Part shown: in pieces, positions 10,976 to 21,778 of the stretch
Numbering within the stretch: the stretch's first letter is position 1
Layout of the letters: every line of letters starts with the position of its first letter
Assembly (NCBI RefSeq): GCF_022605725.1
Contig: NC_065546.1
Location: forward strand, 44,636,227-44,700,226
Source: Anthonomus grandis grandis
Taxonomy: Eukaryota; Arthropoda; Insecta; Coleoptera; Curculionidae
Reading direction: 5' to 3'
DNA length: 64,000 nucleotides
The notes under the pieces: generated by a model
Seen by the model: only the letters and a program-made list of their open reading frames with translations
Database searches by the model: none
Told to the model about the DNA's origin: nothing
Made by a program: the position numbers and the translations under genes

Positions 10976-12917
10976 GAGTTGGGGCAAGTGCGGCCACTTT
11001 TTGTATTAGTGACACTTAAAGAACCAATATTTTTTTTTAAATATTTTAAATAGGGCAGATAGTTTTTTTGGTAAATTTTTGGAATATTTGTAATCAAACT
11101 AACAAATATTAAATAAAAACCAAAAATTTTTTTTAATGCAATTTTTTTATTGTCATGTCCAAAATCGCTCTTGCCCCCTAAAAACGGGGCAAGTGCGTTT
11201 TTACATGCTGCCGACATATCTAATGTTGTGAAACCTTTGTTGGCGGAAGAGTGTTTTTCTGCACACTGTAAGTTTTTATGTGGTTTTTACTGCTTAATTT
11301 TATCTTTTACTGTTTTACAAACATTTTACAAACTTTTAAAAAATTAAACTAATTTTTTTTTTACAAAATTAACAATTTTATTTCTAAATTTACAAAACTT
11401 CAGGAATTAACAAAAATAATTAAGGAACGTAAAAATTATTTCTAAAAATATATGTTTTTTTTTTAAACTATCAGTAAATGGTTAATTTATTGAATATTGT
11501 AACTGTCAAATGAAATGGCAAAACATACTTCCCCCCTTCGACCAAATACTGGAGCAGGCAAAATCGAAATAATATCAGCCTTCTGAACATCTGAAATATC
11601 CTTGATTAAAGGAAAGATAAAAACGGCTTTGTTCTTAAGAAAATTGCTTTTTCTCAAGTATTTAACGGTAACCTCATTGTGTTCTACCTTGATTACCTGA
11701 GCCACATAATGTTTAATAATTTTTTTCCTAAAAACTTTACAAGCACCCAGTTCTACACAAGAAAATTAAAGAAAGAGAAAAATACATAGAAATGGCTTTA
11801 GAAAAGGTATTTCTATAGATTCAATGTCATCCAAGTCATCTTCACTTAAAAGAGGAACATCACTTAGGTCTTCTTCAGAAGAGGTATCACTAAAAGCACG
11901 TCTTTTTTTTCTTAAAGTCTTAATATTCTTTTTTTTGTTTTTATTTGCAGGTACTCCTATAAACTTGGAGCGTGGAAATTCGTCTTCAGCGTCGAACAAT
12001 TTCTGAGGTGGTTCTGATCTGCTGGTCTTTGTTGTTGCTTTGTCTTTTAGACGTTCCAACACCCGCTCACTTGTTATAACTTCTGCACCATGACAAACTT
12101 TCTTCTTCTCTTTTTTTCACCTGATGATTGAACCGGTCTTTTCATATTGTCGAGCAATAAACTCTCAAAAGAAATTGCGGAAACATTAGTATTTATATCG
12201 GACTTCTCATTTTGCAGTTCTTTAATTTCTCCTGGTACCGTTATAATCCTATTAAATGGAGAAATTCCGGCTTTTTTAAACCCATTTTTTATTATTTCTG
12301 CACTGGCTTCGGCCCACATTTTCCCTATTAGATGACAAAACTTCTTTTTTGGAATCTTCATACCAGGGTTTTTTCTTTGCCAGTCCACTAGCTTAGCTGA
12401 TAGATCAAGCGGTTGAAGCAAATGTGAAGAATGTGGAGGCAGCTTAAGAATTATTATATTTTCTGCAATGGCCTTTTCGATTATGTTAATAGTTATGTGA
12501 GTAGAGTGGCCATCATAAATCAAAAGTGCTGGTCGTTCTGGTCCTAAAGCATTAAAAAGCGTCTTTTCTAAGTAATTTTCAAAAACATCGGTCTCCATCC
12601 AGCCTTTTTTTGTGGCGGCGTACGAGGTTTTTGAAAATTCGAGTTCTCGGGATCCCACCCACTCACTCCAAATGCTTTTGCCTTTAAAAATTATCAGTGG
12701 AGGTGCTTTCGCTCCAGAAGCATTACATGCTATAAGAACGGTAGTATTTTCACGACCTGGTCCACTAGTTGTTCCTGTAGACGGAACACCAATTTTTCCA
12801 ACAACTTTTGTTTTGGAGGGATCGGTTGTAAAACTTGACTCGTCCAGATTCCATATTTGGTGTGGTTTACTATCTAATTGAAACTCATCTAATGTAGATT
12901 GTTGAAGATCAAAATAA
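10976..12917 (-). mobile_element. Pogo/Tigger-type DNA transposon, 5' part of its gene missing
   Basis: This segment lies between two blocks of the same repeat family and contains a DDE_1-type transposase remnant. The left (3') end carries GGGGCAAGTGCG near 10985 and again near 11184. A matching inverted end is not present on the right, where coding sequence passes straight into repeat sequence at ~12917. The copy is therefore truncated at its 5' end. No TA duplication could be confirmed. Confidence 0.65.
11487..12917 (-). pseudogene. Pogo/Tigger-like (DDE_1) transposase pseudogene, N-terminus missing
   Basis: The frame is open from about 12917 to 12074. It begins in the catalytic core: 'IWNLDESSFTTDPSK' carries the first aspartate, 'LIYDGHSTH' the second, and 'LLQPLDLSAK' the third, the usual order for the DDE_1 superfamily. 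The N-terminal HTH/CENP-B-like DNA-binding domains are absent, cut off at the repeat boundary. Beyond 12074 the protein continues after frameshifts as a charged linker (12062-11766). It then has a C-terminal domain (11705-11487) with 'DIISILPAP' and 'RRGEVCFAI', a tail often found in insect members of this group. All three acidic residues survive, but truncation and frameshifts make it inactive. Confidence 0.85.
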
Positions 12918-13547
12918 TGGTGTACTTACTTAAGTACTTTTAATTAGTCTCTATAACTTAAGAGGTTTAATTTGATTTCTGATCAACTTATAAGATAGAA
13001 TAGGTGTTTATTGTACCTAATCAACTCTTAGGTTCCAGTAGCTTCGAGTATTTTAAAGAAGAGTGAAGAATAAATTGGAGTGAATTAGTCACTTGTTGCA
13101 GGCTTTTTACGAACTTAATGCATACTGTAAGGCTACTTAAAAATTGCGTTCAGGCACTTGACAGTTTAAAGCAACTTAAAATCCTGAAATAAGTCTCAAT
13201 TCCCTGCATACCTGAAAGCAGCCTTTAATTTACCCAACGGTAGATTTAAGTGCCTGAAAGAAGCAGGCATTTACAAGCCTGGACTATGTGTCTTTGAATC
13301 TTAATTCAGTCAGGAGAAAGTCTTTAATTACCTTAAGTGCCTACATTAAGCTTCTGATAATCTTAAGTTCGTGGAAGAAGTCTCTAAGCAACTTAAGTGC
13401 TTTAAACAAGATTCCATTAAGTACCTTAAGTGCCTGAAGAAACCAGCTGTAACTAACTCAAATGTCGGTAATAAGTATTTAATGAATTTAAATAATTATA
13501 ATAAGTTGAATAAGTAGTCCATTCTTGCAGTGGAGTTAATAGATCAG

Positions 13548-13763
13548 TGGGTAACTAAAGATACTTCGGTCATCCTCCACTAAATTTATTTAAAAAAATA
13601 TTAACCCTACATGTTTACATATATACGTCGAAGATGTATTGACGGAACCCCTTAATTTGTAATCCCTAATGATGGGCATGTTATATGTCCGAAACTTGAA
13701 GGATTCTTTTTTTTTTTTTAAATAAATTTAGTGGAGGATGACCGAAGTATCTTTAGTTACCCA
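13548..13763. mobile_element. 216-bp foldback MITE with perfect ~50-bp inverted arms
   Basis: The left arm (13548-13597) begins TGGGTAACTAAAGATACTTC. The right arm (13711-13763) is its exact reverse complement apart from the length of the terminal A/T run. The ~110-bp loop has no ORF. No target duplication is evident: the flanks read ATCAG on the left and TTGAA on the right. Perfect arms in a region where every other element is decayed suggest recent insertion or arm correction. The superfamily is unknown. Confidence 0.88.
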
Positions 13764-14025
13764 TTGAATTATAATAAGTATCTATAAAACTGAAGATCTT
13801 GAATTTGGGTTTTGATTAATTCAAAAGATGATTTAAATGTCTAAATGATAAAAGAGTCTGTTAAGGCGATTCATTAAATAATCCAAGTGACTGAAATAGA
13901 CTTTATGAGTTAATTTAGAGGACTGGACTAAGTGTAATTTATAGAACATTTTCGCTGACTTTATGGAGGTAAAGAAGAAATAATTGAAGACCTAATCAAC
14001 ATTAGATTAATAGGAAAGTAAATAA

Positions 14026-15590
14026 AGGGTGTTTCAGAACTATGGGATCAAACTTCTAGGGGTTGTTCAGTACAACAGTAGAATCCATTTGAGTATAGGA
14101 ACCCATGTCCGGAAATGTGTCACTACGCCACTACGGCCCTAAGACGCGTTTAAATTTAGAAAAAATATTAATTACCTAAATAGGATCTGATGCATTTATT
14201 TTTACCTTTTGTATATGATACCATCACAACAATTGTTCAAAATGTCTTCCTCCAACCTCAATACACCGATTTAAACGCCGCACATGATTTCGGCGGACTA
14301 CACTAAAAGTTTGATCCTCGTTTTGACTGATTTCAAATGCTGCTGTTATTCGTCCAATTAAGTCTAGCTCTGATTCTACTGGAGTTTCGTAGACTAAAGA
14401 CTTTACATGTCCCCACAAGAAAAAATCGAGCGACGTTAAATCGGGTGTCCTAGGAGGCCAAGAAACTGCTCCACCTCTGGCAATCTAACGGTGCCCAAAC
14501 CGCTGAGCCAAATACTTGCGTACTTGTACAGCAAAGTGAGCCGGCGCTCCATCATGCTGAAACCACATTTGCTGTCTAACGTTTAGTGGAACATTTTCAA
14601 GGAGTTCTGGGAGAACTTTCTCCAAAAAACGCAGATAAATAGGTCCTGTTAACCGTTCCAGTAGAAGGTATGGCCCAATTAAATAATCATCAACAATGCC
14701 TGCCCATACGTTGACAGACCAACGATTCTAATATTTTCTTGGAAAAATTGCATAAGGATTTTCTTCATCCCAAACATGGCTATTCCTACTATTAAAAATA
14801 CCGTCTCTTGTGAAAAAGGTTTCGTTCCTTGGTCCACAAAACATATCGTAAAAAATTTGGTTGTGTAATGATATGATCCAGAAGCCATCGATAAAATTGA
14901 ACTCTACGATGATAATCGGCTGCAGTCATAGCTTGAACTTTCTGGAAGTGGTAAGGATGGAGTTGTTGCTCGTGTAGTACCCGCCAGACAGAAGCGTTAC
15001 TCGTATTCATATTCTTAGCGACGTCACGTGTGCTATTTGATGGTTCATCGGCAACTCGCTGAAGCACCTCTTCTTCAAATTCGACCGTTCATACGGTTCG
15101 AGCAACGCCAGTATCATGCATCTTGATCTGAAACATGCCCGTCTCAGCGAGCCGCCTATGAACCGCAATAAATTTTTTGTATCCAGGATGCTGTCGTTCG
15201 GGATAACGTTCATGATACAACCGCGATGCTGCTCGTGCATTGCAGTTTGTTGCTCCGTATGCCAAATGCATATCTTGCAATTCTTGATTGGTAAAGTTTT
15301 CCATTAGCAATAAATGTTTAAAAATTGTAAGCTATAAAACATGACATTGAGAATTGACATTGATAAGAGTTGATTTTAAACAATTGTTGTTATGGTATCA
15401 TGTACAAAAGGTAAAAATAAATGCAGCAGATCCTATTTAGGTAGTTAATGTTTTTTATAAATTTTAATGCGTCTTAGGGTCGTAGTGGCGTAGTGACGCA
15501 TTTCCGGACATGGGTTCCTATACTCAAATGGATTCTACCGTTGCACTGAACAACCCCTATAAGTTTGATCCCATAGTTCTGAAACACCCT
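14026..15590 (-). mobile_element. Mariner-like transposon with ~120-bp inverted ends
   Basis: AGGGTGTTTCAGAACTATGG starts the left end at 14026, and its reverse complement ends the right end at 15590. The inverted similarity continues inward for about 120 bp (to ~14146 and from ~15470) with only a handful of differences. The interior holds one defective transposase gene on the minus strand. Exact TA duplications are not clear at the borders. Confidence 0.9.
14224..15304 (-). pseudogene. Mariner-type transposase pseudogene (DUF4817-like N-terminus)
   Basis: The first ATG is at 15304. The N-terminal ~65 residues match the helix-turn-helix seen in this insect group ('NQELQDMHLAYGATNCNAR', 'YHERYPERQHP'). 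The second helix region and linker follow in a shifted frame ('SNSTRDVAKNMNTS'). In the catalytic core the first motif reads LWTKERN where the family has an aspartate, so that residue appears lost. 'WFQHDGAPAHF' keeps the second acidic residue. A tryptophan codon near 14476 has become TAG. The C-terminus, from 'FLWGHVKSLVYETPVE' to 'VGGRHFEQLL', is intact and ends at 14224. With several frameshifts, a stop and a lost catalytic residue, the copy is dead. Confidence 0.9.
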
Positions 15591-16483
15591 GTATAAGATC
15601 ATTATCCTGAGTTTGGATTTTAACGCCATTAAATACTTAATTAATGAGTCTTCATGGTTCACTTGATTGTCTAAACTTGTTTCCGAAAATGAAACTTTGT
15701 TCTTCTTTGATTAAACCAAAAGCATCATATCCGCTCTTTTAAAGCCAATGACCTTTCTTCTTCTTTTTTTGTTAAACTGCGGATCTTGCGCTAATTAATT
15801 CGTTAAAAGATCGCCGAAATTTTAAACGCCCATTAAGAGTTTCAAAGCGTATACGATGCAAAATTACAGAGTGCAGTGACTGGATCGAAGAAGAGAAAAA
15901 AATTGAACCCGGTCATAATGACGCTCCATCATTCTGGTCAACGTGACGATCTCGTAATTTTTTTCCCATTTTGACCATCGTCATTTTTAATGGTGGGTGA
16001 ATTGCTGTAATTTTGGTCCTGATGGTCGTGTAACGTTGATTTAAGATTATCATTAAATCTGTGACTAGTTCGGTAAATCGGGGATAACCATTTAGTGAAA
16101 ATATTGCGTTAAAGTTTGTTACTGGAAGAAACAGACAACTCGTACCAACTTTAAAAAGATATTTAAATTAACTCTAAAAATTACTTTCCACTGTATAGAA
16201 AGGCTGAAAATTCTTCCTGGATATTTGGTTCTTTTTTAATTGTTCCATGCATTTGAACTTTAAAAAAATTACTTACTGCTTGTAGAAAATACTTTCCACT
16301 ACCTGGAAAAGCTGAAAATTTTTCCATTTGGGGGAGTCAAAAGTGATCACGAAATACGATCAACTGCCTGGACATTTATTTTCTTTCTACCTATTCCAGG
16401 CATTTAAAGTCTTAATAAACATCAGTTGAACTACTTGTAGAAAATTGTTTTTACTCTCTGGAAAAGCTGAAAATCAAAGGCGG
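15591..16483. other. Gap: non-repetitive DNA, then short degenerate repeats
   Basis: 15740-16080 is less AT-rich than its surroundings and not obviously repetitive, with no convincing ORF. From about 16170 a ~130-bp theme repeats: TTGTAGAAAATACTTTCCAC, then CTGGAAAAGCTGAAAAT, seen near 16180, 16290 and 16440. No gene is seen. Confidence 0.5.
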
Positions 16484-18380
16484 TGTAGGAATCAGATTCC
16501 GTCGACGAACTTCCTGTGTTGCCCGAGAGCAATATAAAGATTCTAGATCACGAAAAAAAAATTAAAATTTGTTCTTCACCAATTAGCAGCGATCCGAGTA
16601 ACGCAATTAAATAAGTATTTGATGTTTTTGATTCAGAAATGTGTGATATAGTTCAAAACGGTGCCTCACCACAATTACATAATGGCGATAAAGATTATCC
16701 CAAGGATGACGACCTTAGACACTTTTCTTCAAATTTTAATTTCTCTAGAAAACTAAATAATGGTGAAATTCAACATCGACGCTGTCTAGTTTATTTAAAT
16801 TCTAAAAATAAAGTATTTTGTTTTCCATGCAGACTTTTTGATAATTTACAAACTCAGATGGTACAGGGAAGATGCTATGACTGGAAACATTTAAGGAATA
16901 TTTTACAAAGATATGAAAATACCAAAGAACATATGGCACTGATGTTCTAATGGATAACATTAGAGAAAGCCGTAAAACACGGAAAAACAATTGACAAACA
17001 AAACAAAAGGCTAATTTGTGAATCTCAAAAACATTGGTACAATTTGATTGAGAAATTAATCGATATCATTAACTTCTTAGTCTCTCATAATCTCGCAATT
17101 AGAGGTAACAGAGAATCTATAAAGACGGACGGTGACACTAGGAATTGTGGGAACTTCATTGATTTATTTAAATTGATATCAACATTTGATTCTACTTTAC
17201 GAGAACATATGAAACGTATTATTGACAAACAAGTTAAGCATCATTATTTAAGCCACGATATACAAAATGAATTGATCACATTGATGTCAAAAACGGTCAT
17301 TGGTGAAGTTATTTGCAGAGTAAAAGAGGCCAAATATTATTCTTTTTTGCTTGACTGCACTAGAGACTGTAGTAAAGTAGAACAAATGTCTGTGATCTTA
17401 AGATTTTGTAATACAGCAACGGGCATAATAGAAGAACACTTTATTGGATTTCTTGCTGTATGTGAAACAACAGGAGAATATTTAAGTAATGCAATAATAG
17501 TAAAGCTAGAAAAAAATGACTTAAATATTCAAAACTGTCGTGGCCAAGGATACGACAATGGCGCAAATATGGTAGGCATAAATAGTGGAGTCAAAACTTG
17601 AATATTAAATATAAATCCCAGAGCAGTTTTCACACCTTGCAGTTGTCACAGCTGGAATCTGCTGTTAATAATTCTTCGGTGGCAGCAAAAACATTTTTTG
17701 GTTTTATCCAAAAACTTTATTTGCTATTTTCAGGTTCCAGCAAATGCTGGGAATTGGTCAAAGATAAATTAAAACTTACTATGAAGCGTTTATCAGAGAC
17801 CAGATGGGAAAGTAGAATCGAGGCAGTTAAGTCCATACTATTTCAATTTGATGATATCGTGGGATGCATAAAAAGTTTGAAAAATCAAACAGAGCAATCA
17901 GACACCCTCGGTGATTGTGATTCAGTATTAAACGAAATGCTCAGTCTAGAATTTTTAATATCTTTACATGTATGGTATGAATTGTTATCGCGTGTTAATG
18001 TAATGAGCAAACTATGGCAATCTGTGCAAGTCCATTTAAGCATTGCCCTTGAACATTTACATACATTTTGTGACTGGATCAAAGAATATCGGTAAACTGG
18101 ATTTGAAAAATGCTTGTCTGATGCTTAACAATTTATTGACAGAAGCTTTTATGATCTGCCACCCGAATTTAAAAATAAAAAAGTAGCCAAAGGCGAAGAT
18201 CAACCTATACAATGTCCCAAAAGCCGGTATGAAGCAAATTTTTTTAACACTATGTTTGATTCAATTATTACTAATATGGATTTGAGATTTATGGCTTTAT
18301 ATCAACATCATGAAAATTTCGGTTTTCTGTATGATATAATTAAATTAAAAAAAATTTTCCACACAATCAAATCTTAAAAA
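16484..18380 (+). pseudogene. hAT transposase pseudogene, ZMYM/DUF4371 type
   Basis: Coding similarity begins before the first ATG-led frame: from about 16484 a frame reads through an acidic leader (ESDSVDELPVLPES) to a TAA at ~16611 and on into 'CDIVQNG'. A TTF-type zinc-finger region follows ('RRCLVYLNSKNKVFCFPCRLF'). A frameshift lies near 16948. The DUF4371 region (17044-17601) carries 'SFLLDCTRDCSKVEQMSV' with the first acidic site and 'CRGQGYDNGANM' with the second. A stop at ~17600 and another frameshift separate the 'CHSWNL' region from 'LKLTMKRLSETRWESR' (17598-18095). Degenerate coding continues to ~18380 with 'FFNTMFDSIITNMDLRF'. The C-terminal dimerisation domain was not recognised. 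Terminal repeats were not found. Confidence 0.88.
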
Positions 18381-19070
18381 AATTTCAAGATCTACACACA
18401 GTCCTACGATTGGGTGAGAGCAGTGACTTTCAACTTTTAATTAAACTTATTTTTTATTATTGGTAGGTTTTAAATATTTAAAATATTCATATGTAAGGTG
18501 TGAGTTTGACTAGATTTTTCATGAATAAAAATTTAATAACGCCAAACGCTTTTTATTTAAAAAAATCTGTATTCATGTACGAGCAGAGGGCCTCACAAAA
18601 TGTATCTTGCCTATATAAAATTTTGTACATTTCATATTTGAGTGGTTTTAGCTGCCTGCGAGACAAATTTGAGGAAAGCATTAAAAAAATTAAAAATAAT
18701 TACTGGACTATTTAACGGCAATGAGGTCTTTTCACTTACATGTACCATAAGGGAGAATGATTAATTAATTAACAGACTTAAAACGAACGAAGAGTGGTCT
18801 TCAGCCGGTTTTCTAACATATAGAAAAGCTTCAGGGTCTGCTTTAAACAAGCAACAAGCCCGTTGCATTATACCATTATGTACCTCACATAAAGTAGCCC
18901 ATTTTATTGCACAAATTACTGCTATAAATGATATTCATTAGCTATAAACTGGCTAAAGTTATCTGCGTATAGCCGTATTTATAAAGACAAGTTCCTATTG
19001 CCTTTTCGGTTCTGTTATGTGAAGTTGAGGTGGGGCTGATAAGGACTTATTTACGATTTATTGCTGAAGT
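18381..19070. other. Gap following the hAT pseudogene
   Basis: No convincing gene. 18500-18715 is a 71-codon frame without recognisable motifs. 18770-18950 reads as a short open stretch on the plus strand, but I cannot assign it. This may be the decayed 3' part of the hAT element. Confidence 0.4.
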
Positions 19071-19079
19071 AACCAAATT

Positions 19080-20760
19080 TATATACCCATCTCTGTTTTA
19101 CATATAGTTTTGGCCATAAGTATTCCTTCGTCTCACTCGTCAAACGTCGGTTTTACAGCAGGTAATATAAAAGAGATAAATTTGTAGCAAAAATGATGTG
19201 CTAGAGAAAGATATTATTATACTATCATACGGTTCCTTATAGCATGATGAATAGAAAAGATGTCAAGTTATGGCAAAAATAATGTCTTAAATACTCTAAT
19301 TAATATCTTTTTTTAAATTTAATTAAGTTTCTGATTTTTAGTTAAATTAGTATATAGCAGTAAAGGTTTACTATTTATCTACATTTAAATCAACAGATTA
19401 AATAAAGCTATATCCATCTTTGTCTTATACGCTGCATTTGCCACAAGTTTATCTTTGTCGCACTCATTAAAAAGTTAGGTTTTTTACAATCTGATGAGTA
19501 TGAGAGAGATACACTTAGGGCAAAAATAATGTACTAGATAGAAATGGATTACTTAATTTGTGTTTTGTTATTTGATTGAAATTCTGATTTCTAATTAATA
19601 TTACGTTTATTACAGTTTTATTACTATTAATCTTTATTCAAATACGCTCTATATCCCCATCTTTATCTTACATATATAGTTTTTGCCATAGGTTTCTCTT
19701 TGCCCACTCACGTAAACTCAAGTTTACTACGGTTTTTACATCATAATGGGTATGAAAGAGATAAGTAAAACTTATCTCTTTCATAAATATGGCAAAAATA
19801 ATGTTTTGAAAGAAGATGGGTATATTGACCGATATGAGAGTAGATATAATTTAATTAAGTATCGGAATTTTAATTACACTTTTATTTAATATTAAAGACA
19901 TTAAATGCATTTATTTGAATCGCGAAATTTTTTAAATATACATAAGTCTCCCCTCTCTCGGTCTTGTAGGCTGTATTTACCATAAGTTAATCTTTGTCTC
20001 GCTCATTGAAAACCTTCAAGTTTTTTACAGCCTGATGTGAATACCTACCTATGGCAAAAATAATGTGCAAATCCACTCCATATACCCATCTCTGTCTTGG
20101 ACATATTTTTTGCCATAAGTTTCTCTCTGCCAACACCTTAAAACTCTGCTAGTTTTTTTACAGCATAATATGTATGAAAGAGGTAATTAAACGCTTATGG
20201 CAAAAATAATGTGTTAAACAGAGATAAGTATATTTTTTACAGCCCTACTAGACAGAGATGTGCTTATTTATTTAATTTGTACTTTAATTTAATTACATCC
20301 TGAATTCATTATATTTATTAAAGTTTTATTATTTAAACTATATATCTTCAAATATACACCATTTCCTCATCTCTGTCTTACATATATTTTTTGCCATATA
20401 TCTTTGTCCAACACAGTTTTTTAAAGCCTCATGAGTATAACAGAGATACATTCATGGCGAAAATAATGTACTAGATTGAAATGGGTATATTGGCTATTGC
20501 CTTTTTAAACCTAATAGTAGGTATTTGAACTTTAGTTACATTTGTATTAATTATTAATGATTTATTAATTTAATACATTTGATTGCATGGTTTAGGTATA
20601 TATTTATTTAAATAGAGAAACGTATACTCATCTCTGTCTTTTACGCTGTAGTTGCTATAAGTTTATCCTTGTTTCACTAATTAAAAACCTTTTAGGTAAC
20701 TCTTTTACATCCTAACGAGTGTGAGAGAGAGCTATATTTATAGTAAAATTAATGTTTTAA
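19080..20760. repeat. Array of about seven hairpin-forming units, ~240-330 bp apart
   Basis: TATACCCATCTCTGTCTTA-like strings open units near 19082, 19410, 19649, 19938, 20080, 20345 and 20623. Each is followed by TTTTTGCCATAAGTTTCTC, a spacer with a TTTTTTACAGC-like string, and then an inverted copy reading GAGAGAT...CTTATGGCAAAAATAATG...AGAGATGGGTATA. In the 20080 unit the left arm (20080-20130) pairs with 20170-20226 over most positions. So each unit is an imperfect inverted repeat of ~50-bp arms around a ~40-bp spacer, and the spacing between units is AT-rich. One unit is shortened (142 bp). There are no ORFs. Tandemly repeated hairpins could be transcribed into structured RNA; that is inference only. 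Confidence 0.8.
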
Positions 20761-20919
20761 TTATTATAAATGTATTAACTAAATAATAATTATGTTAATT
20801 AGTTTTTGAGGATTCTGATTTATAGTTAAATTTGTATAATATTAAATATTAGTTTTATTATTTAAATTTAATTATTTGTATTAGTTATATTCCATGCTCT
20901 TAGAAAATTTAAAGCAAAA

Positions 20920-20940
20920 AAAAAATATAAAAAAAAAATT
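20920..20940 (-). terminator. Pol III termination T-run for the tRNA-Glu gene
   Basis: On the minus strand the bases immediately after the tRNA 3' end form long T runs (A runs on the plus strand), the normal Pol III stop signal. Confidence 0.7.
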
Positions 20941-21012
20941 TTCCGGTACCGGGAATCGAACCCGAGCCTCCTGGGTGAGAGCCAGGTATCCTAGCCACTA
21001 GACCATACCGGA
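20941..21012 (-). tRNA. tRNA-Glu (anticodon CTC)
   Basis: The minus strand reads a 72-nt cloverleaf. The 7-bp acceptor stem is TCCGGTA paired with TACCGGA, with discriminator A. The D-arm has TGGTCTAGTGGCTAGGA, the T-arm GGTTCGATTCC. The anticodon stem is CCTGG/CCAGG around the loop CTCTCAC, giving anticodon CTC. A and B box promoters match the consensus inside the gene. The minus-strand downstream flank is a run of T, a suitable Pol III terminator. Compared with the tRNA-Glu sequence I recall for insects, the acceptor and anticodon stems differ, but on both strands together, so pairing is kept. That favours a functional gene over a decaying copy. Confidence 0.95.
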
Positions 21013-21778
21013 TGATAGATAGTTGCTTGTCGAATTATGATGTATTAAGCAAAATAATTTACTACATATTTTAAATTTAAAATCATTGTTACAATATACA
21101 GCGTGTTTGAATTTATTTGATCGTTAGTTTTAGTGCCAAAGTCCATTATTATAACGAACCGTCTTACACCAATAATTGTTTCACTCATGCATTAGGCGAA
21201 GTCACTTATCGAAGTTTGACATGCAAACTGGAGTCGCATGTAACTGCTTTAGAATTTCTTAACAAACTGACGTAAATCTGCTTAAATGGTCAACAAAATT
21301 AAGGGTCGTTGGGCTAACTAGAAACTCTAATAGTCCAGGACGATTAGACTTTCTCTGCTGAAAAAATCCCATCTGGCTAAATTTTTTACCAGAGCTTCTT
21401 TTTGACATTACAAATCATCCCTTAAAAGTCCCCATGAATCCAAGTGCAGCTTTTTTTTTATGGGGTGTCAAAGGTCACAAAAAAACACTTTTTTTCAAAT
21501 AACATCGAAACTATCAATCCTACGATAAAATGAGCTATTAACTTTTTTGTTCAGTATAAAATTCTCCACAAAAAAGATCTTATGCATTTTTTTCGTAGAG
21601 GTCATTTTTTTATAGAAATTTTACTTTCAATGTTGGACATTGAAAAAATTGTAAAATATTGTACTTTTTTCCACGTCACCATAGAGGTAAAGTACCAGAC
21701 GCGTTTTTTTTTTCATGTGGTCTCCCCAATAGGCCTAATCCACGAGCTACAACGAAAATATGAAGTAAACAGGATTTT

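Larger units (their letters stand above)
10400..13547. repeat. Degenerate repeat family (TTTAAGTGCCTGAA-type), split by a transposon
   Basis: Variants of TTAAGTGCCTGGAATAAG recur at short intervals in 10560-10975 and again in 12918-13500. Longer stretches align between the two blocks: 'AAGGCTCAATTCC' near 10678 and 'AAGTCTCAATTCCC' near 13190 are followed by parallel sequence for ~250 bp. The two blocks were probably contiguous before the pogo-like element between them was inserted. Confidence 0.65.

Noticed and set aside
11150..12881. Plus-strand ORFs at 11150-11347, 11824-12006, 12147-12335 and 12612-12881
   Set aside because: They are antisense shadows of the pogo-like transposase remnant on the minus strand.
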